Source: DATGIQ01 sp035295665
Lineage (GTDB): Bacteria > Planctomycetota > Planctomycetia > Gemmatales > Gemmataceae
Direction: 5' to 3'
DNA: 52,046 bases
NCBI GenBank assembly: GCA_035295665.1
Contig: DATGIQ010000016.1
Span: forward strand, 1 to 52,046
Positions within the stretch are counted from its first letter, which is position 1. Every line of letters starts with the position of its first letter. The notes below the pieces were generated by a model. That model searched no databases. It was not told the DNA's origin and worked only from the letters and a program-made list of their open reading frames with translations. Of this stretch, positions 1 through 8,600 are shown one piece after another. A program made the position numbers and the translations under genes.

Positions 1-519
1 CCCCGCAGCGATGACGACACAGCCGGGAGTACGGCAACCAATATCACCGACCACCTCAAAGCGATCGCCTTCACGGCGGGATTCCACTTTGGGTTTATCG
101 AGCAAGCCGGCACCAGTCTCTATGCCACGCTCGCGCAGAAGGTGAGCAGCCCGGAGGTCCTCCGCATCCTCCTCAGTATTGGCGGCTCCGAGATCATGCA
201 CTTTCAGACCTGGCATGACAAGGCAGGCAATGCGACGCCGCTCACCGATGTGGATCCGATTACGGGGGCTACCGTCACGTTTACAGACCTGACGATGAAC
301 CAGCCGGAAACGTTGCAGGCCAACCTGATCTTTCCCGAGCCGACGGAGTTCCTCAGCCCGGACTTGCCAAAATGCGCGGTCATTCGTCCGACCGGGCCCG
401 GACAGATCGATGCCGTGGGGGCCATCCAGGGCTTCATCAAAGATGGGCTTTTCATCGGCCAGCCCGACGAATTCATCGACTTGCTTCTGCGGATGGCAGC
501 CCGCGCGGATCAGGCTTAG
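1..519 (+). CDS. Ferritin-like domain protein, 5'-truncated by window edge
   Basis: The frame is open from the first base, so only the last 172 residues are visible and the start lies outside. The visible part is helical and carries Glu34 (FIEQAG) and an E64-x-x-H67 pair (SEIMHF), numbered from the window edge. These look like the metal ligands of the last two helices of a four-helix ferritin-like bundle. After residue 75 comes a Pro-rich tail. The best guess is an exported ferritin-like protein of the desiccation-related (PCC13-62-like) kind, which is often annotated only by its fold. Metal binding is inferred and the substrate is unknown. The gene converges with the YbjQ gene, and a strong palindrome lies between them. 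Confidence 0.6.
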   Translation, partial: PRSDDDTAGSTATNITDHLKAIAFTAGFHFGFIEQAGTSLYATLAQKVSSPEVLRILLSIGGSEIMHFQTWHDKAGNATPLTDVDPITGATVTFTDLTMNQPETLQANLIFPEPTEFLSPDLPKCAVIRPTGPGQIDAVGAIQGFIKDGLFIGQPDEFIDLLLRMAARADQA

Positions 520-593
520 CGTGAAGGGTGACCGTTCAGCGGTTCTGAATGCCACACCCCGGCGAGAAGAAGCAGGGAATGCTTTACAGTCGG

Positions 594-625
594 CGGATCA
601 CTTCATCCGCGGATGAAGTGATCCG
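594..625. terminator. 32-bp perfect palindrome between convergent genes
   Basis: Each half is 16 bases and the arms match without a mismatch around the centre at 609/610. The half site reads CGGATCACTTCATCCG. It lies 74 bases after the stop of the ferritin-like gene and 33 bases after the stop of the YbjQ gene, which reads toward it. As RNA it gives a strong hairpin on either strand. There is no U-tract, so a bidirectional transcription end is an inference from position and symmetry. A protein-binding or dispersed palindromic repeat is the alternative. Confidence 0.55.
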
Positions 626-658
626 TCGTGGAAGATCTCCAGCACGAAGACGTGGATT

Positions 659-979
659 TCAGCCTCTTCTCAATCTCACCGCGGTTCCGTACGCCAGAAC
701 CTCCGTTACGCCGGTCGCGAACTCGGTGGCGTCGTAACGCATTGCGATCACGCCATCCGCACCCCGTTCCTGGGCGTGCTGGACCATCCGCTCATAGGCC
801 TCTTCCCGGGCCGATTCGCACACCTGGGCGAACGATTCGATGTTTCCCCCGACAATCTGCTTGAGACCGCCGAGGAATCCTTGGGCAATGTTTGGCGAGC
901 GAACCACGATCCCGCGGACGATTCCCATGTATTCCGCGATCGAATGCCCGGCGATTTCGTTTCCGGTTGTGACAATCAT
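659..979 (-). CDS. YbjQ/UPF0145 family protein
   Basis: This 106-residue protein covers the whole length usual for the YbjQ (UPF0145) family. It begins MIVTTGNEIAG and has the family core with IVRGIVVRSPNIAQG near residue 20, the conserved ALxxM/EERMVQHAQERGAD helix near 60-75 and GVIAMRYDATE. Members form a small ring-like alpha/beta oligomer and are often labelled heavy-metal-binding. That role is not well proven and no cysteine or histidine cluster is present here. The start at 979 is the first Met of the family alignment. The remains of a PIN-domain gene lie directly upstream on the same strand. Confidence 0.85.
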   Translation of the reverse strand: MIVTTGNEIAGHSIAEYMGIVRGIVVRSPNIAQGFLGGLKQIVGGNIESFAQVCESAREEAYERMVQHAQERGADGVIAMRYDATEFATGVTEVLAYGTAVRLRRG

Positions 980-1007
980 CGATTTTCCCCTTCAGCAGCA
1001 TGATTGC

Positions 1008-1494
1008 TCATTTCTGTGGATTCGGGACATTCTCTGCAGGCCCCGCCCGCTTCGATGCGAGCGATACAGTTTTGCGCCCACTCTTCTTCTCCTGTTCCTT
1101 TTTGCTACGAAGCGCTACATTCGCAATGTGCGCGCAATTCCAAGTTAGCAGGTAATCCATCCCGTGGACAACGGCGAGCGCAATATGGAGAGCATCCACG
1201 GCAGCCTATTCCGGGAGTGGCAGCTGCTCGACCAACTCCTGAGCAAGGGCGGTAGCTGATTCCGTCGGTTCCAGAAAGGGAATATCTTTTGGCATTTCCA
1301 AGCGCCGCAGCATCTCGGTCTCACCAGCGGCTTCGCGAATGATAATCTGGGATACGAACAATTCACATTCTTTGTGCCGGGCTTCCCACCACTCGCGCGT
1401 GATCTATTGGTGTGCAGGGTAACGAGGTCCCGGCTCGGCCAAGCGCTAAGCAAGACCGCAAAAACAATTTGACAACCAAAGACGCTGTCGTCAT
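1008..1494 (-). pseudogene. Broken PIN-domain (VapC-like) gene
   Basis: Pieces of one PIN-domain protein are found in order but in different frames. LLSAWPSRDLV lies near 1440 in one frame. ITREWWEARHKECELFVSQI and the following helix, up to LPLPE, lie in a second frame. That frame then meets a TAG stop at about 1210 directly before AAVDALHIALAVVHGMDYL and TWNCAHIAN. At least one frameshift and one nonsense codon therefore interrupt it. The far C-terminus (from about 1080) also appears to have changed frame. Intact homologues are about 150-160 residue nuclease-fold proteins, many of them toxins. No partner antitoxin is visible nearby. The 5' limit at 1494 is approximate. The 206 bases from 1495 to the thiolase start show no gene. 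Confidence 0.7.
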
Positions 1495-1700
1495 GGTATT
1501 TTCGGGGATTTCTCGAATCTGGGCCACCGAGTGTCAAAATAATTCTGCGGTCCTGCTTAGGGCAACTGCTAATGGTCGTTTCAAAGATAGATTTTCGGCT
1601 TCATAGTCGGAGACCCTGAAACACGCCAACACTGGCAACAATATCCATTCGCATGCTCACCACTTACTATAACAATGAACAGCCCACTGGAGGATGAAGC

Positions 1701-2867
1701 ATGCGCCATGCCGTGATCATTGAGGCCATCCGCACTCCCATCGGCCGGGCCCATCCGGAAAAGGGAATCTACCGTGATGTTCGTGCCGACGACCTTTCCG
1801 CCGAGGTCATGAAGACGCTCCTGGAGCGGGTCGGAATTCCGGCGTCCGAGATCGAGGATATCCACTGGGGCTGTGCCTTACAGCAGGGGGAACAGGGCTA
1901 CGACATCGCCCGCTTTGCCGCACTCATTGCCGGGTTTCCGAGCGAAGTGGCAGGCGTCACGGTGAACCGGAACTGCGGCTCCAGCCTCCAGGCCATCAAC
2001 CAGGCGGCGCAGAGCATCGCCGCGGGCTGCGAAGATGTCCAGATCGCCGGCGGCGTCGAGCACATGCACCATGTCCCTGTCGAGTCCGGCTTTTCCCCGA
2101 ACCCGCATTATTTCTATCGGCATAGCCCGGCCACGCTGAACATGGGCTTGACGGCGGAGAACCTCGCCCTGAAGTACAAAATCAGCCGCCGGGCTCAGGA
2201 TGAATTCGCCCTGCGCAGCCATCAGCGGGCAGCCCAGGCCACCGACTCGGGCCGCTTTGGCCGCGAAGTCATTCCCACTTGGGGCCGGGATGAAGAAGGG
2301 CGGCGCAAGCTGCTGCACGAAGATCAGGGCATCCGCCGCGACACCAGCCTGGACGCCTTGGCCGTCCTGAAGCCAGCGTTTATGCCGGAGGGCGGCACGG
2401 TGACGGCGGGTAATTCCAGCCAGGTCAGCGTCGGGGCCGCGGCCGTCTTGATCATGTCGGAAGAACGGGCCAAACTCCTCGGCCTGAAACCGGCCGTGCG
2501 GATTCGATCGATGGCGGTGGCGGGCGTCGATCCGTCCGTGATGGGCATCGGACCGGTGCCGGCAACGCACAAAGCGTTGGAACGCGCTGGCGTGAGCTTA
2601 TCCGATATCGATGTGATCGAAATCAACGAAGCCTTTGCCGCTCAGGCCCTGGCCGTCATCAAGCTCTTGAAGGCAGATCCGGAAAAGGTGAACGTCTGTG
2701 GCGGGGCCATCGCGCTCGGCCATCCCCTGGGCGCAAGTGGCGCACGGATCACGTGCACGCTGATTCACACCCTCCAAGAGCGAAAAGCACGCCTGGGTCT
2801 GGCGACGATGTGCATCGGGGTAGGGCAGGGGATTGCCACCGTTTTCGAGGCCGTGTGCACCGATTGA
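1701..2867 (+). CDS. fadA: Acetyl-CoA acyltransferase (3-ketoacyl-CoA thiolase), FadA type
   Basis: The 388-residue product is a full-length thiolase, and its length matches FadA of beta-oxidation. It cleaves 3-ketoacyl-CoA with CoA in the cytoplasm. The acylated cysteine is Cys92 in NRNCGSSLQA, the GHPLGASGAR loop carries His341 and the proton-transfer Cys371 lies in MCIGVGQG. EINEAFAAQ is also present. Several stretches (WGC..Q..EQG, GLATMCIG.GQGIATVFE) match the enterobacterial FadA subfamily rather than AtoB. The start at 1701 follows GGAGG at 1689-1693. No FadB hydratase/dehydrogenase gene adjoins it. The stop codon abuts that of the convergent sulfotransferase gene with no bases between. 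Confidence 0.92.
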   Translation: MRHAVIIEAIRTPIGRAHPEKGIYRDVRADDLSAEVMKTLLERVGIPASEIEDIHWGCALQQGEQGYDIARFAALIAGFPSEVAGVTVNRNCGSSLQAINQAAQSIAAGCEDVQIAGGVEHMHHVPVESGFSPNPHYFYRHSPATLNMGLTAENLALKYKISRRAQDEFALRSHQRAAQATDSGRFGREVIPTWGRDEEGRRKLLHEDQGIRRDTSLDALAVLKPAFMPEGGTVTAGNSSQVSVGAAAVLIMSEERAKLLGLKPAVRIRSMAVAGVDPSVMGIGPVPATHKALERAGVSLSDIDVIEINEAFAAQALAVIKLLKADPEKVNVCGGAIALGHPLGASGARITCTLIHTLQERKARLGLATMCIGVGQGIATVFEAVCTD

Positions 2868-4010
2868 TTATCCCCCGTAGCCGTACTGCCGAATCACCTT
2901 TCCCCACCGCCGTCCGATCTCCTCGCGCAGCTGGGGAGTCAGCGTGTAGCGATTCGTTTCATAGCCGGCGGTCCTGGCAGCATAGTCTTGAAGACGAGGC
3001 CGTAACTTCTCGAATTCGCCCAGCTCGAGCTGATCGTACAGCGCTTGCATCTGCCCGATGGGATCCCGAACAAGGTCTTCGTAACGCAGCTCATGAAATC
3101 GGGAGGGGCGCACCAGCTGTCGGTCGCGTTCTAGTGCCTCATACATGCGCTGGAACGTCGTGAAGACGTACTCTTCCAGTCCCGCAAACGTGGGCCGCTG
3201 AAGCGCGTGAGTCCGGTACAGCGATTTCCACAAATTGACGGTGGATGGGAAGACGATGTACGGGTCGCGGACAATGTGTACAAAGCGGGCGTCCGGAAAT
3301 AGCTCCAGAAGAACAGGAATGCGGAAGGTGTGCGGCGGCGATTTGAGGACCAGACGCTTTGAGTCTTGATAGTTCAAATACTGGATGAACCGCAGGAAAT
3401 CGCGCTTCCAGCTCGCCAAGGCCCGTGGCGAGATGCCGCGCAGATCGAAGTACTCGGAATATTGCGGGCCGTGGTTGGGAAAGGCGATCGTCAGGTACGG
3501 CGAGGGCTGACCCATCATGCACAGCGCAAACTCATCCTCTTGTGGCCGATCCCACCCCGCGGCCATGTTGTCCATCGGCCGATGGCTCGGCATCAAGAAC
3601 GGCATTCCGTGGGTGATCAATCGCTCGGTCAGCAAGAAATGGTTGGGCTCGAAACATTTATAGGTGTTCGGATACGTGTGGCGATCATCCAGGATCAGCA
3701 TCTCGTGCAAGAGGGTCGTGCCGGTGCGCCAATGGCCGATAATAAAAATCGGAGCGGCATGGATCGGCGTCCGGGCCACGCGCCGGCCGTAGAACCCTTG
3801 CTGGATGTACCGCAGCACCGTGTGGCAAAAACTAACGGCGGTAGCAATGGCAGCAATGTACCAGTACGGCCAATGAACGGCGAAGCGATTGTGGACCAAC
3901 AGGCGCAACCAGGCGACGAAATCGCAGCCCTGCCAAACACGGGGCATCCATTCCTGCTTGCGGGCAGGTTGGTGCTGTCCCGTGCGTTGATCGGCAACAG
4001 CGGTGCTCAT
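2868..4010 (-). CDS. Sulfotransferase family protein, membrane-associated
   Basis: This 380-residue protein has the two PAPS-binding signatures of sulfotransferases: the 5'-phosphosulfate loop IIGHWRTGTTLLH (residues 91-102) and the 3'-phosphate motif VHIVRDPYIVFPSTVNLW (244-261). A hydrophobic stretch at about 47-66 (WPYWYIAAIATAVSFCHTVL) suggests an N-terminal membrane anchor. The acceptor is unknown; a polysaccharide, lipid or protein is possible. A longer reading frame runs upstream to 4226, but ATG at 4010 is preferred because AGGAAAAGAAG precedes it and because the longer frame would overlap the divergent formyl hydrolase gene. Several close planctomycete proteins share this architecture, as recalled from the family. 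Confidence 0.85.
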   Translation of the reverse strand: MSTAVADQRTGQHQPARKQEWMPRVWQGCDFVAWLRLLVHNRFAVHWPYWYIAAIATAVSFCHTVLRYIQQGFYGRRVARTPIHAAPIFIIGHWRTGTTLLHEMLILDDRHTYPNTYKCFEPNHFLLTERLITHGMPFLMPSHRPMDNMAAGWDRPQEDEFALCMMGQPSPYLTIAFPNHGPQYSEYFDLRGISPRALASWKRDFLRFIQYLNYQDSKRLVLKSPPHTFRIPVLLELFPDARFVHIVRDPYIVFPSTVNLWKSLYRTHALQRPTFAGLEEYVFTTFQRMYEALERDRQLVRPSRFHELRYEDLVRDPIGQMQALYDQLELGEFEKLRPRLQDYAARTAGYETNRYTLTPQLREEIGRRWGKVIRQYGYGG

Positions 4011-4137
4011 GCTTCTTTTCCTATGTGTCCTGCTTGCAAAGTGAATGGGTCCGGCAGGATCATTCGCCCCGTTCCCGCCTGCTGCCGAATGCCGCACCGG
4101 AATATAGCTTAACTCAAGCCAGTGTACAGGAACGAAC

Positions 4138-5028
4138 ATGCAGGTCATCATCACAGCCATCGGACCGGACAATCGCGGCTTGGCCGATCCCATCGTCCAC
4201 CACGTCACCTCCGCCGGTGCTAACATTGCGGAAATTCAAATGTATGACCGCGATGCCGAACGGGTCTTTGCGATGCTCCTGCGTCTGCATTGGCCAGCCG
4301 AGCGCACGCCGCTGGCTGAGCTCCGCGCGCGGATGGATGAGATTGGCCGCGAAAAAGGGTTATCGATTCGGACCTGGTCGCGCGATGAGCATGCCCGCCC
4401 GCCGCGGCTGGCCATCTGTGTGACCCATCGGCCGGAGCCGCCGCTCGCCGTGCTCCGGGCCATCCGCGATGGACGGCTCCACGCGACTCCCGCCGTGCTG
4501 GTCGGCAATCAACCGACGTGCCGGGCGGTCGCCGAACAGTTTGGCGTTGACTGGCACCTCATCGGCGATGCGCACGGGTCTCCCGATAACGATCGCATGG
4601 TCGAGTTGTTCGATCGCTACGACGTCGATTACATCGTGCTGGCCCGCTACATGCGGCTCATCCCGCCGGCGATCTGCTGGAAGTTTGCTGGCGGCCGGAT
4701 TATCAATCTGCATCACGGCCTGCTGCCGGCGTTTCCGGGAGCCCAACCCTACCGGGACGCCTACGGGCATCACATGTTGACGTACGGGGCCACCATCCAC
4801 TTCATCGTGCCGGAGCTCGATGCCGGCGATCAAATCATTCACCAGGACACCTTCACGGTAGCTCCAGGGACACCGTTGGCGCAGATCGTCCGCATCGGCG
4901 AGACGGACCATGAGCCCACGTGCCTGGTCGAGGGCTTGCGCCGAGTCCTCGATCGAGAAGTGGAGCTCCATTTTCACAAGGTGGTCGCCCTGCCCGAACG
5001 GAGCGCTTCTTATACCCAGTCCAGTTGA
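4138..5028 (+). CDS. purU: Formyltetrahydrofolate deformylase-like protein (PurU type)
   Basis: The 296-residue protein has an N-terminal ACT-like domain (residues 3-80) followed by a formyltransferase domain from about 90. The catalytic triad of the formyl-transfer fold is visible as Asn190 and His192 in NLHHGLLPAFPGAQPY and Asp228 in ELDAGDQI. PurU hydrolyses 10-formyl-THF to THF and formate and so balances one-carbon pools. The loop reads LDAGD where many PurU proteins have LDEGP, so subfamily divergence or a different formyl donor/acceptor cannot be excluded. It is divergent from the sulfotransferase gene with a 127-base spacer, and it stands alone rather than in a purine operon. Confidence 0.8.
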   Translation: MQVIITAIGPDNRGLADPIVHHVTSAGANIAEIQMYDRDAERVFAMLLRLHWPAERTPLAELRARMDEIGREKGLSIRTWSRDEHARPPRLAICVTHRPEPPLAVLRAIRDGRLHATPAVLVGNQPTCRAVAEQFGVDWHLIGDAHGSPDNDRMVELFDRYDVDYIVLARYMRLIPPAICWKFAGGRIINLHHGLLPAFPGAQPYRDAYGHHMLTYGATIHFIVPELDAGDQIIHQDTFTVAPGTPLAQIVRIGETDHEPTCLVEGLRRVLDREVELHFHKVVALPERSASYTQSS

Positions 5029-5071
5029 AGGCGTCCGGTTGGTGATCGCCTGTTCTCCGCTGCACAGGATC

Positions 5072-5533
5072 CTATTTGCGAATGGACAGCCCGCGCCGCA
5101 GGAGGCCATTGAACGTCAGCAGCCCCTCCGCTTCCCAGGCTCGTTCGATTTGTTCCTTGAGCTGGCGGTTGGCCGCCTGGAGCTTCCTCCAGCCGGCGGC
5201 ATCGGGATGATGATCATCAAGCTGGAAGGCGTCGTGGGTATCAACCGCAAAGACGCAATCGGCATCATCACCGGGGCTCACGACCTGGAGCTTGAGATGA
5301 GGGTAGCCGGCACTGCCCAGCCGAATGGCGTAGCCACGGTGTGCCCCTTGCAGCGTACGCAGCACTTCGCACAGGGGCGGCTGGAGAAGCGGTTCCAGCG
5401 GATGCTCCGGATCCAGGTTGAGGAAAACTCGCTTCGCGGCCGGGACAGTGCTGGGTCCTCCCGGGTAGGCCAGGGTCAGGAACGTGGAGCAGGCTCTGCC
5501 CAGGTGTGTGGTCGTCAAGCCACGCATGGCCAA
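5072..5533 (-). CDS. Conserved hypothetical protein, 153 aa
   Basis: I do not recognise a named family. The protein has a hydrophobic N-terminus without a clear signal peptide. Its middle reads as short beta strands (VFLNLDPEHPLEPLL, GYAIRLGSAGYPHLKLQVVSP, DCVFAVDTHDAFQ), followed by a helical, charged C-terminus (residues 110-140, LQAANRQLKEQIERAWEAEG). It lies 99 bases downstream of the giant kinase gene on the same strand, so it could be read with it. Codon usage resembles neighbouring genes, and the reading frame is the only long one here on either strand that is not a shadow. A role with the kinase is only a guess from position. Confidence 0.6.
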   Translation of the reverse strand: MAMRGLTTTHLGRACSTFLTLAYPGGPSTVPAAKRVFLNLDPEHPLEPLLQPPLCEVLRTLQGAHRGYAIRLGSAGYPHLKLQVVSPGDDADCVFAVDTHDAFQLDDHHPDAAGWRKLQAANRQLKEQIERAWEAEGLLTFNGLLRRGLSIRK

Positions 5534-5632
5534 ATCTTCTTGCGTTTCATCCGGGGATCACCTATGAGGCTAGTGTTCCAACTTGGAAGTCCGATGTCAA
5601 CAGTGTCTGCAATGCAGGATGCCCCGTGCCGC

Positions 5633-8600
5633 TCATTGGAGCGTCCGCGCCAGTCGGAAGCCGAAATTGATGCTGCGGGTCAACGGAAAATTCCGCACCC
5701 GATCGGCCGAGCGCACATACCGCGCCAGATTGATGAACGACCCCCCGCGTAACACCCGCGCGATAGTTGGGGCGATCTCCAGCTCGCCTTCTTTATCTTC
5801 GAACACCTTGTCGTCGCTTGCCGCCGGATATTCCTGGAAATTGTCCTGGCACCAGCACGCGACATTTCCGTGCATGTCAAAAAACCCCAGGTCATTCGGC
5901 TTCTTGCTTCCCACCGGCCAGCTGCGATCCTGAGCGTTGGCCAAATACCAACCATACTTCCCCAACAACTCCTCGGATTCTCCGTAATACCGAGCCGTCG
6001 TCGCTCCCGCCCGGCAGGCGAATTCCCATTCTGCCTCGGTCGACAGCCGATACCCGGTCAAACTCAGATAACCCGCTTTCAACTTGGTCACCGCCCCCTT
6101 GGCATCCGTCTCGTAGCACCAATCCTCTTTGGGAATCCCCTCCTGATCGCTCAGCCAATTGCAATATTCCGCGGCCATCTTCCATGTCGTTCCGTGCACC
6201 GGACAATCGTCGCTCGGTGCGTTTTGCTTGATGTACTGATAGCTTGCTTGGAACGCGAGGTATTGCTTCACCGTCACCGGTTTCGCCGCAATGGCAAACG
6301 TTCGACTTATCCGTCTCCGATGCTGCTGCTCAACCGGATTCCTTCCGGCTTCGGTGGCCGGCGATCCCATCTTGAACTCCACGGGACCCGGAATGACCAC
6401 CATCGTCTGTCCTTTTCCGGTGACGTACCACTGCGGGGACGGCTTTTCCTGCGCCAACGCCTGCCGGATGCTTTCCAACCGTTTTGTTCGCCGCGGAGCA
6501 TCCTCCGCCCATGCCTGATCGGTCTGCTCCAGCCAGGCTTCCTCGTGCCATTGCCGTAAGAGCCATTCCGACGCCGCACGGAGACCAGGATCCCCAGCCG
6601 TGCGGTAAGTCTCCTGCAACTGCTGCACCAGCAGCTTCTTCTCCTCCGATGTCCATGCTTGCTCGCCAAATTCCTCCGGACCCAGACTCAGGATCAACGC
6701 ACGGCGCATGGTGATATCCCGTTCATCTTGCAGTCGACGGACGATGACCTCCGCATCTACGCCCAGCGGCCCGAAGCGGTGGAGCAGATAGCTCCGCACT
6801 CTCGCATCGGGACGGTGCTTCAGGAGCGGCCAAACCTTTTCGGGCTGGTCCATGCGCAACAGGGCCACGGCTGCGTTGGCCTGCCGCTTGGCCAGCTTTT
6901 CTTTTTCTTCCTCGGTCGCATCCAGGGGAAGGATCCGCTCGACCTCGCTGAGGAGCACCGGCAGCCCCCGCTGCTGCTGCAATAGGAACTTGGGATAGAG
7001 CACGGCAAACTGTTTTTCATCGGCATCCATGAGCAGATCGGCCAGCTCCGCGGGCCGATCGGAGGTGTAGTCGGCCACCAGATCGGTCGCCAGGGATCGC
7101 TCCGTCTCACGGCGTTTGCCGTCTCGATAAATGACGCCAAGCGGGGCCAAGAGCTTATCCCGCACCGGGCGAAAGTATTCCATCCATGTCGCCAGATAGA
7201 CCGACGGCAAGGCCACCAGGTCGTTGGCCACTGCTTCCCGCCGCTGGTCCCAGCGTGGGCTGTCAGGATCGTACTTTGCCAGCGCTGCTGCCGCCCGCAG
7301 CCGACGGCGTTCCTTGCCCTTGGGCGGCTTTTCCACCACGGCCCACAACCGCTCCACAAGCTCCGCGTGCTGGCCGGCCAGCGCATCACGGATCACGGCG
7401 ACTTCCCTCGGTTCAGCATCGAGCAACCGTCGCTCGAGGTACTCGACCTGGGTGGCATCGACCGGCAAGAGAGCCAGACTAGCATGTAATTGCTGGCGGG
7501 CGTCGCCGTGGGCTTCGGCCTTGGCAAAGGCATCGTGCAGGAGGGGATCGAGCCAGCGGCGATAGGGAGCCATGTCCTGCACAATGGCCGGGACCTGTGG
7601 CGTCTCGCTTCGGAGCAGCGTCTGCACCAACGCCGCGGCATGATGAGCGTTATTCTGCTCCACGATCTCGCTTCGGACCACCAAGCCCACCGCCCAGAGG
7701 GCAACCAGCACCAAGGCCAGTACCAATCCGCGGACGGCATGGTATCGGCCGGCGTCTTGCATCATGAGCCGCTGCACCGGCAGCCAATTTTTCTTCTGCG
7801 TTAGCAACCGAATCTGTAGCCATTGCCAAAGCGACGGAAGCTGGCGGCTTTCCCGTCGGGCGTTCCACACCGTGGCTCGATCCGCCAGCAGCAGCTCCGC
7901 TCGGCCGCCCGGAGTCTCTTTCTGCTTCCGGGTCAGCCAATCGCGCAAGGAATGAACGAGATAATCATGGGTAAGCTGGTAATAACGGGTGGCGGGCGGC
8001 GGGTGGCGAGTGGCGGGAGAAGAAACGGGAGCCTTTCCTTGCGTGTCCTTGTCTTCTTCATCCGCTACCCGCCACCCGCCACCCGCCGCCCGTTGTTGTC
8101 CGCTACCCGCCATCCCCTCGGGGTCGGTGGGCGTGATGAGCCGCAACTCACCGTCGAGAATGCGGAGCAATTCGTCAAATTCGCGTAGCCGGCCCGCATA
8201 CCCCGACACTTCCAGGAGCTCCTGCCGGGAGCGCATATGGCCCTTGATATCCGCGCCGGCTTCGGGCAACAGGGCATTGAGGACGGCCTGGGCGGCCTGT
8301 TGGTGCAGACGATGCTGCGGCGGGGCGGTCGAGGCGGTGAATGTCTCTTCGAGGAAGGTCGCACCGACGCCGCGGATTCCCCCGACGGCCCGGAGCGTCG
8401 CAGGGGTCCAGGGCTTGCCCTTGATCATCTCGGCAAACAGGACCAGTCGCACCGAGATGACCTTGCCATCCAGGCAGAGCCCGGTGACGGCTTGATCGAG
8501 GAAGGCGTTGTGCTCCTTCGATAGGTTTTCCTCCTGTTCGGGGAAGGCACCAAAGGCCGTGCCGAACGCCATCAATACTTTCCGTGCATGCCGCGGATCG

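Noticed and set aside
1645..1673. Possible promoter for the thiolase gene with TATAAC at 1668-1673
   Set aside because: The position 17 bases upstream reads CCATTC, which is no -35 match; a -10 alone in AT-richer spacer is too weak.
1878..2570. 230-codon minus-strand frame opposite the thiolase gene
   Set aside because: It is His/Arg-rich with no recognisable domain and lies wholly within a clear FadA gene on the other strand; a GC-rich shadow frame.
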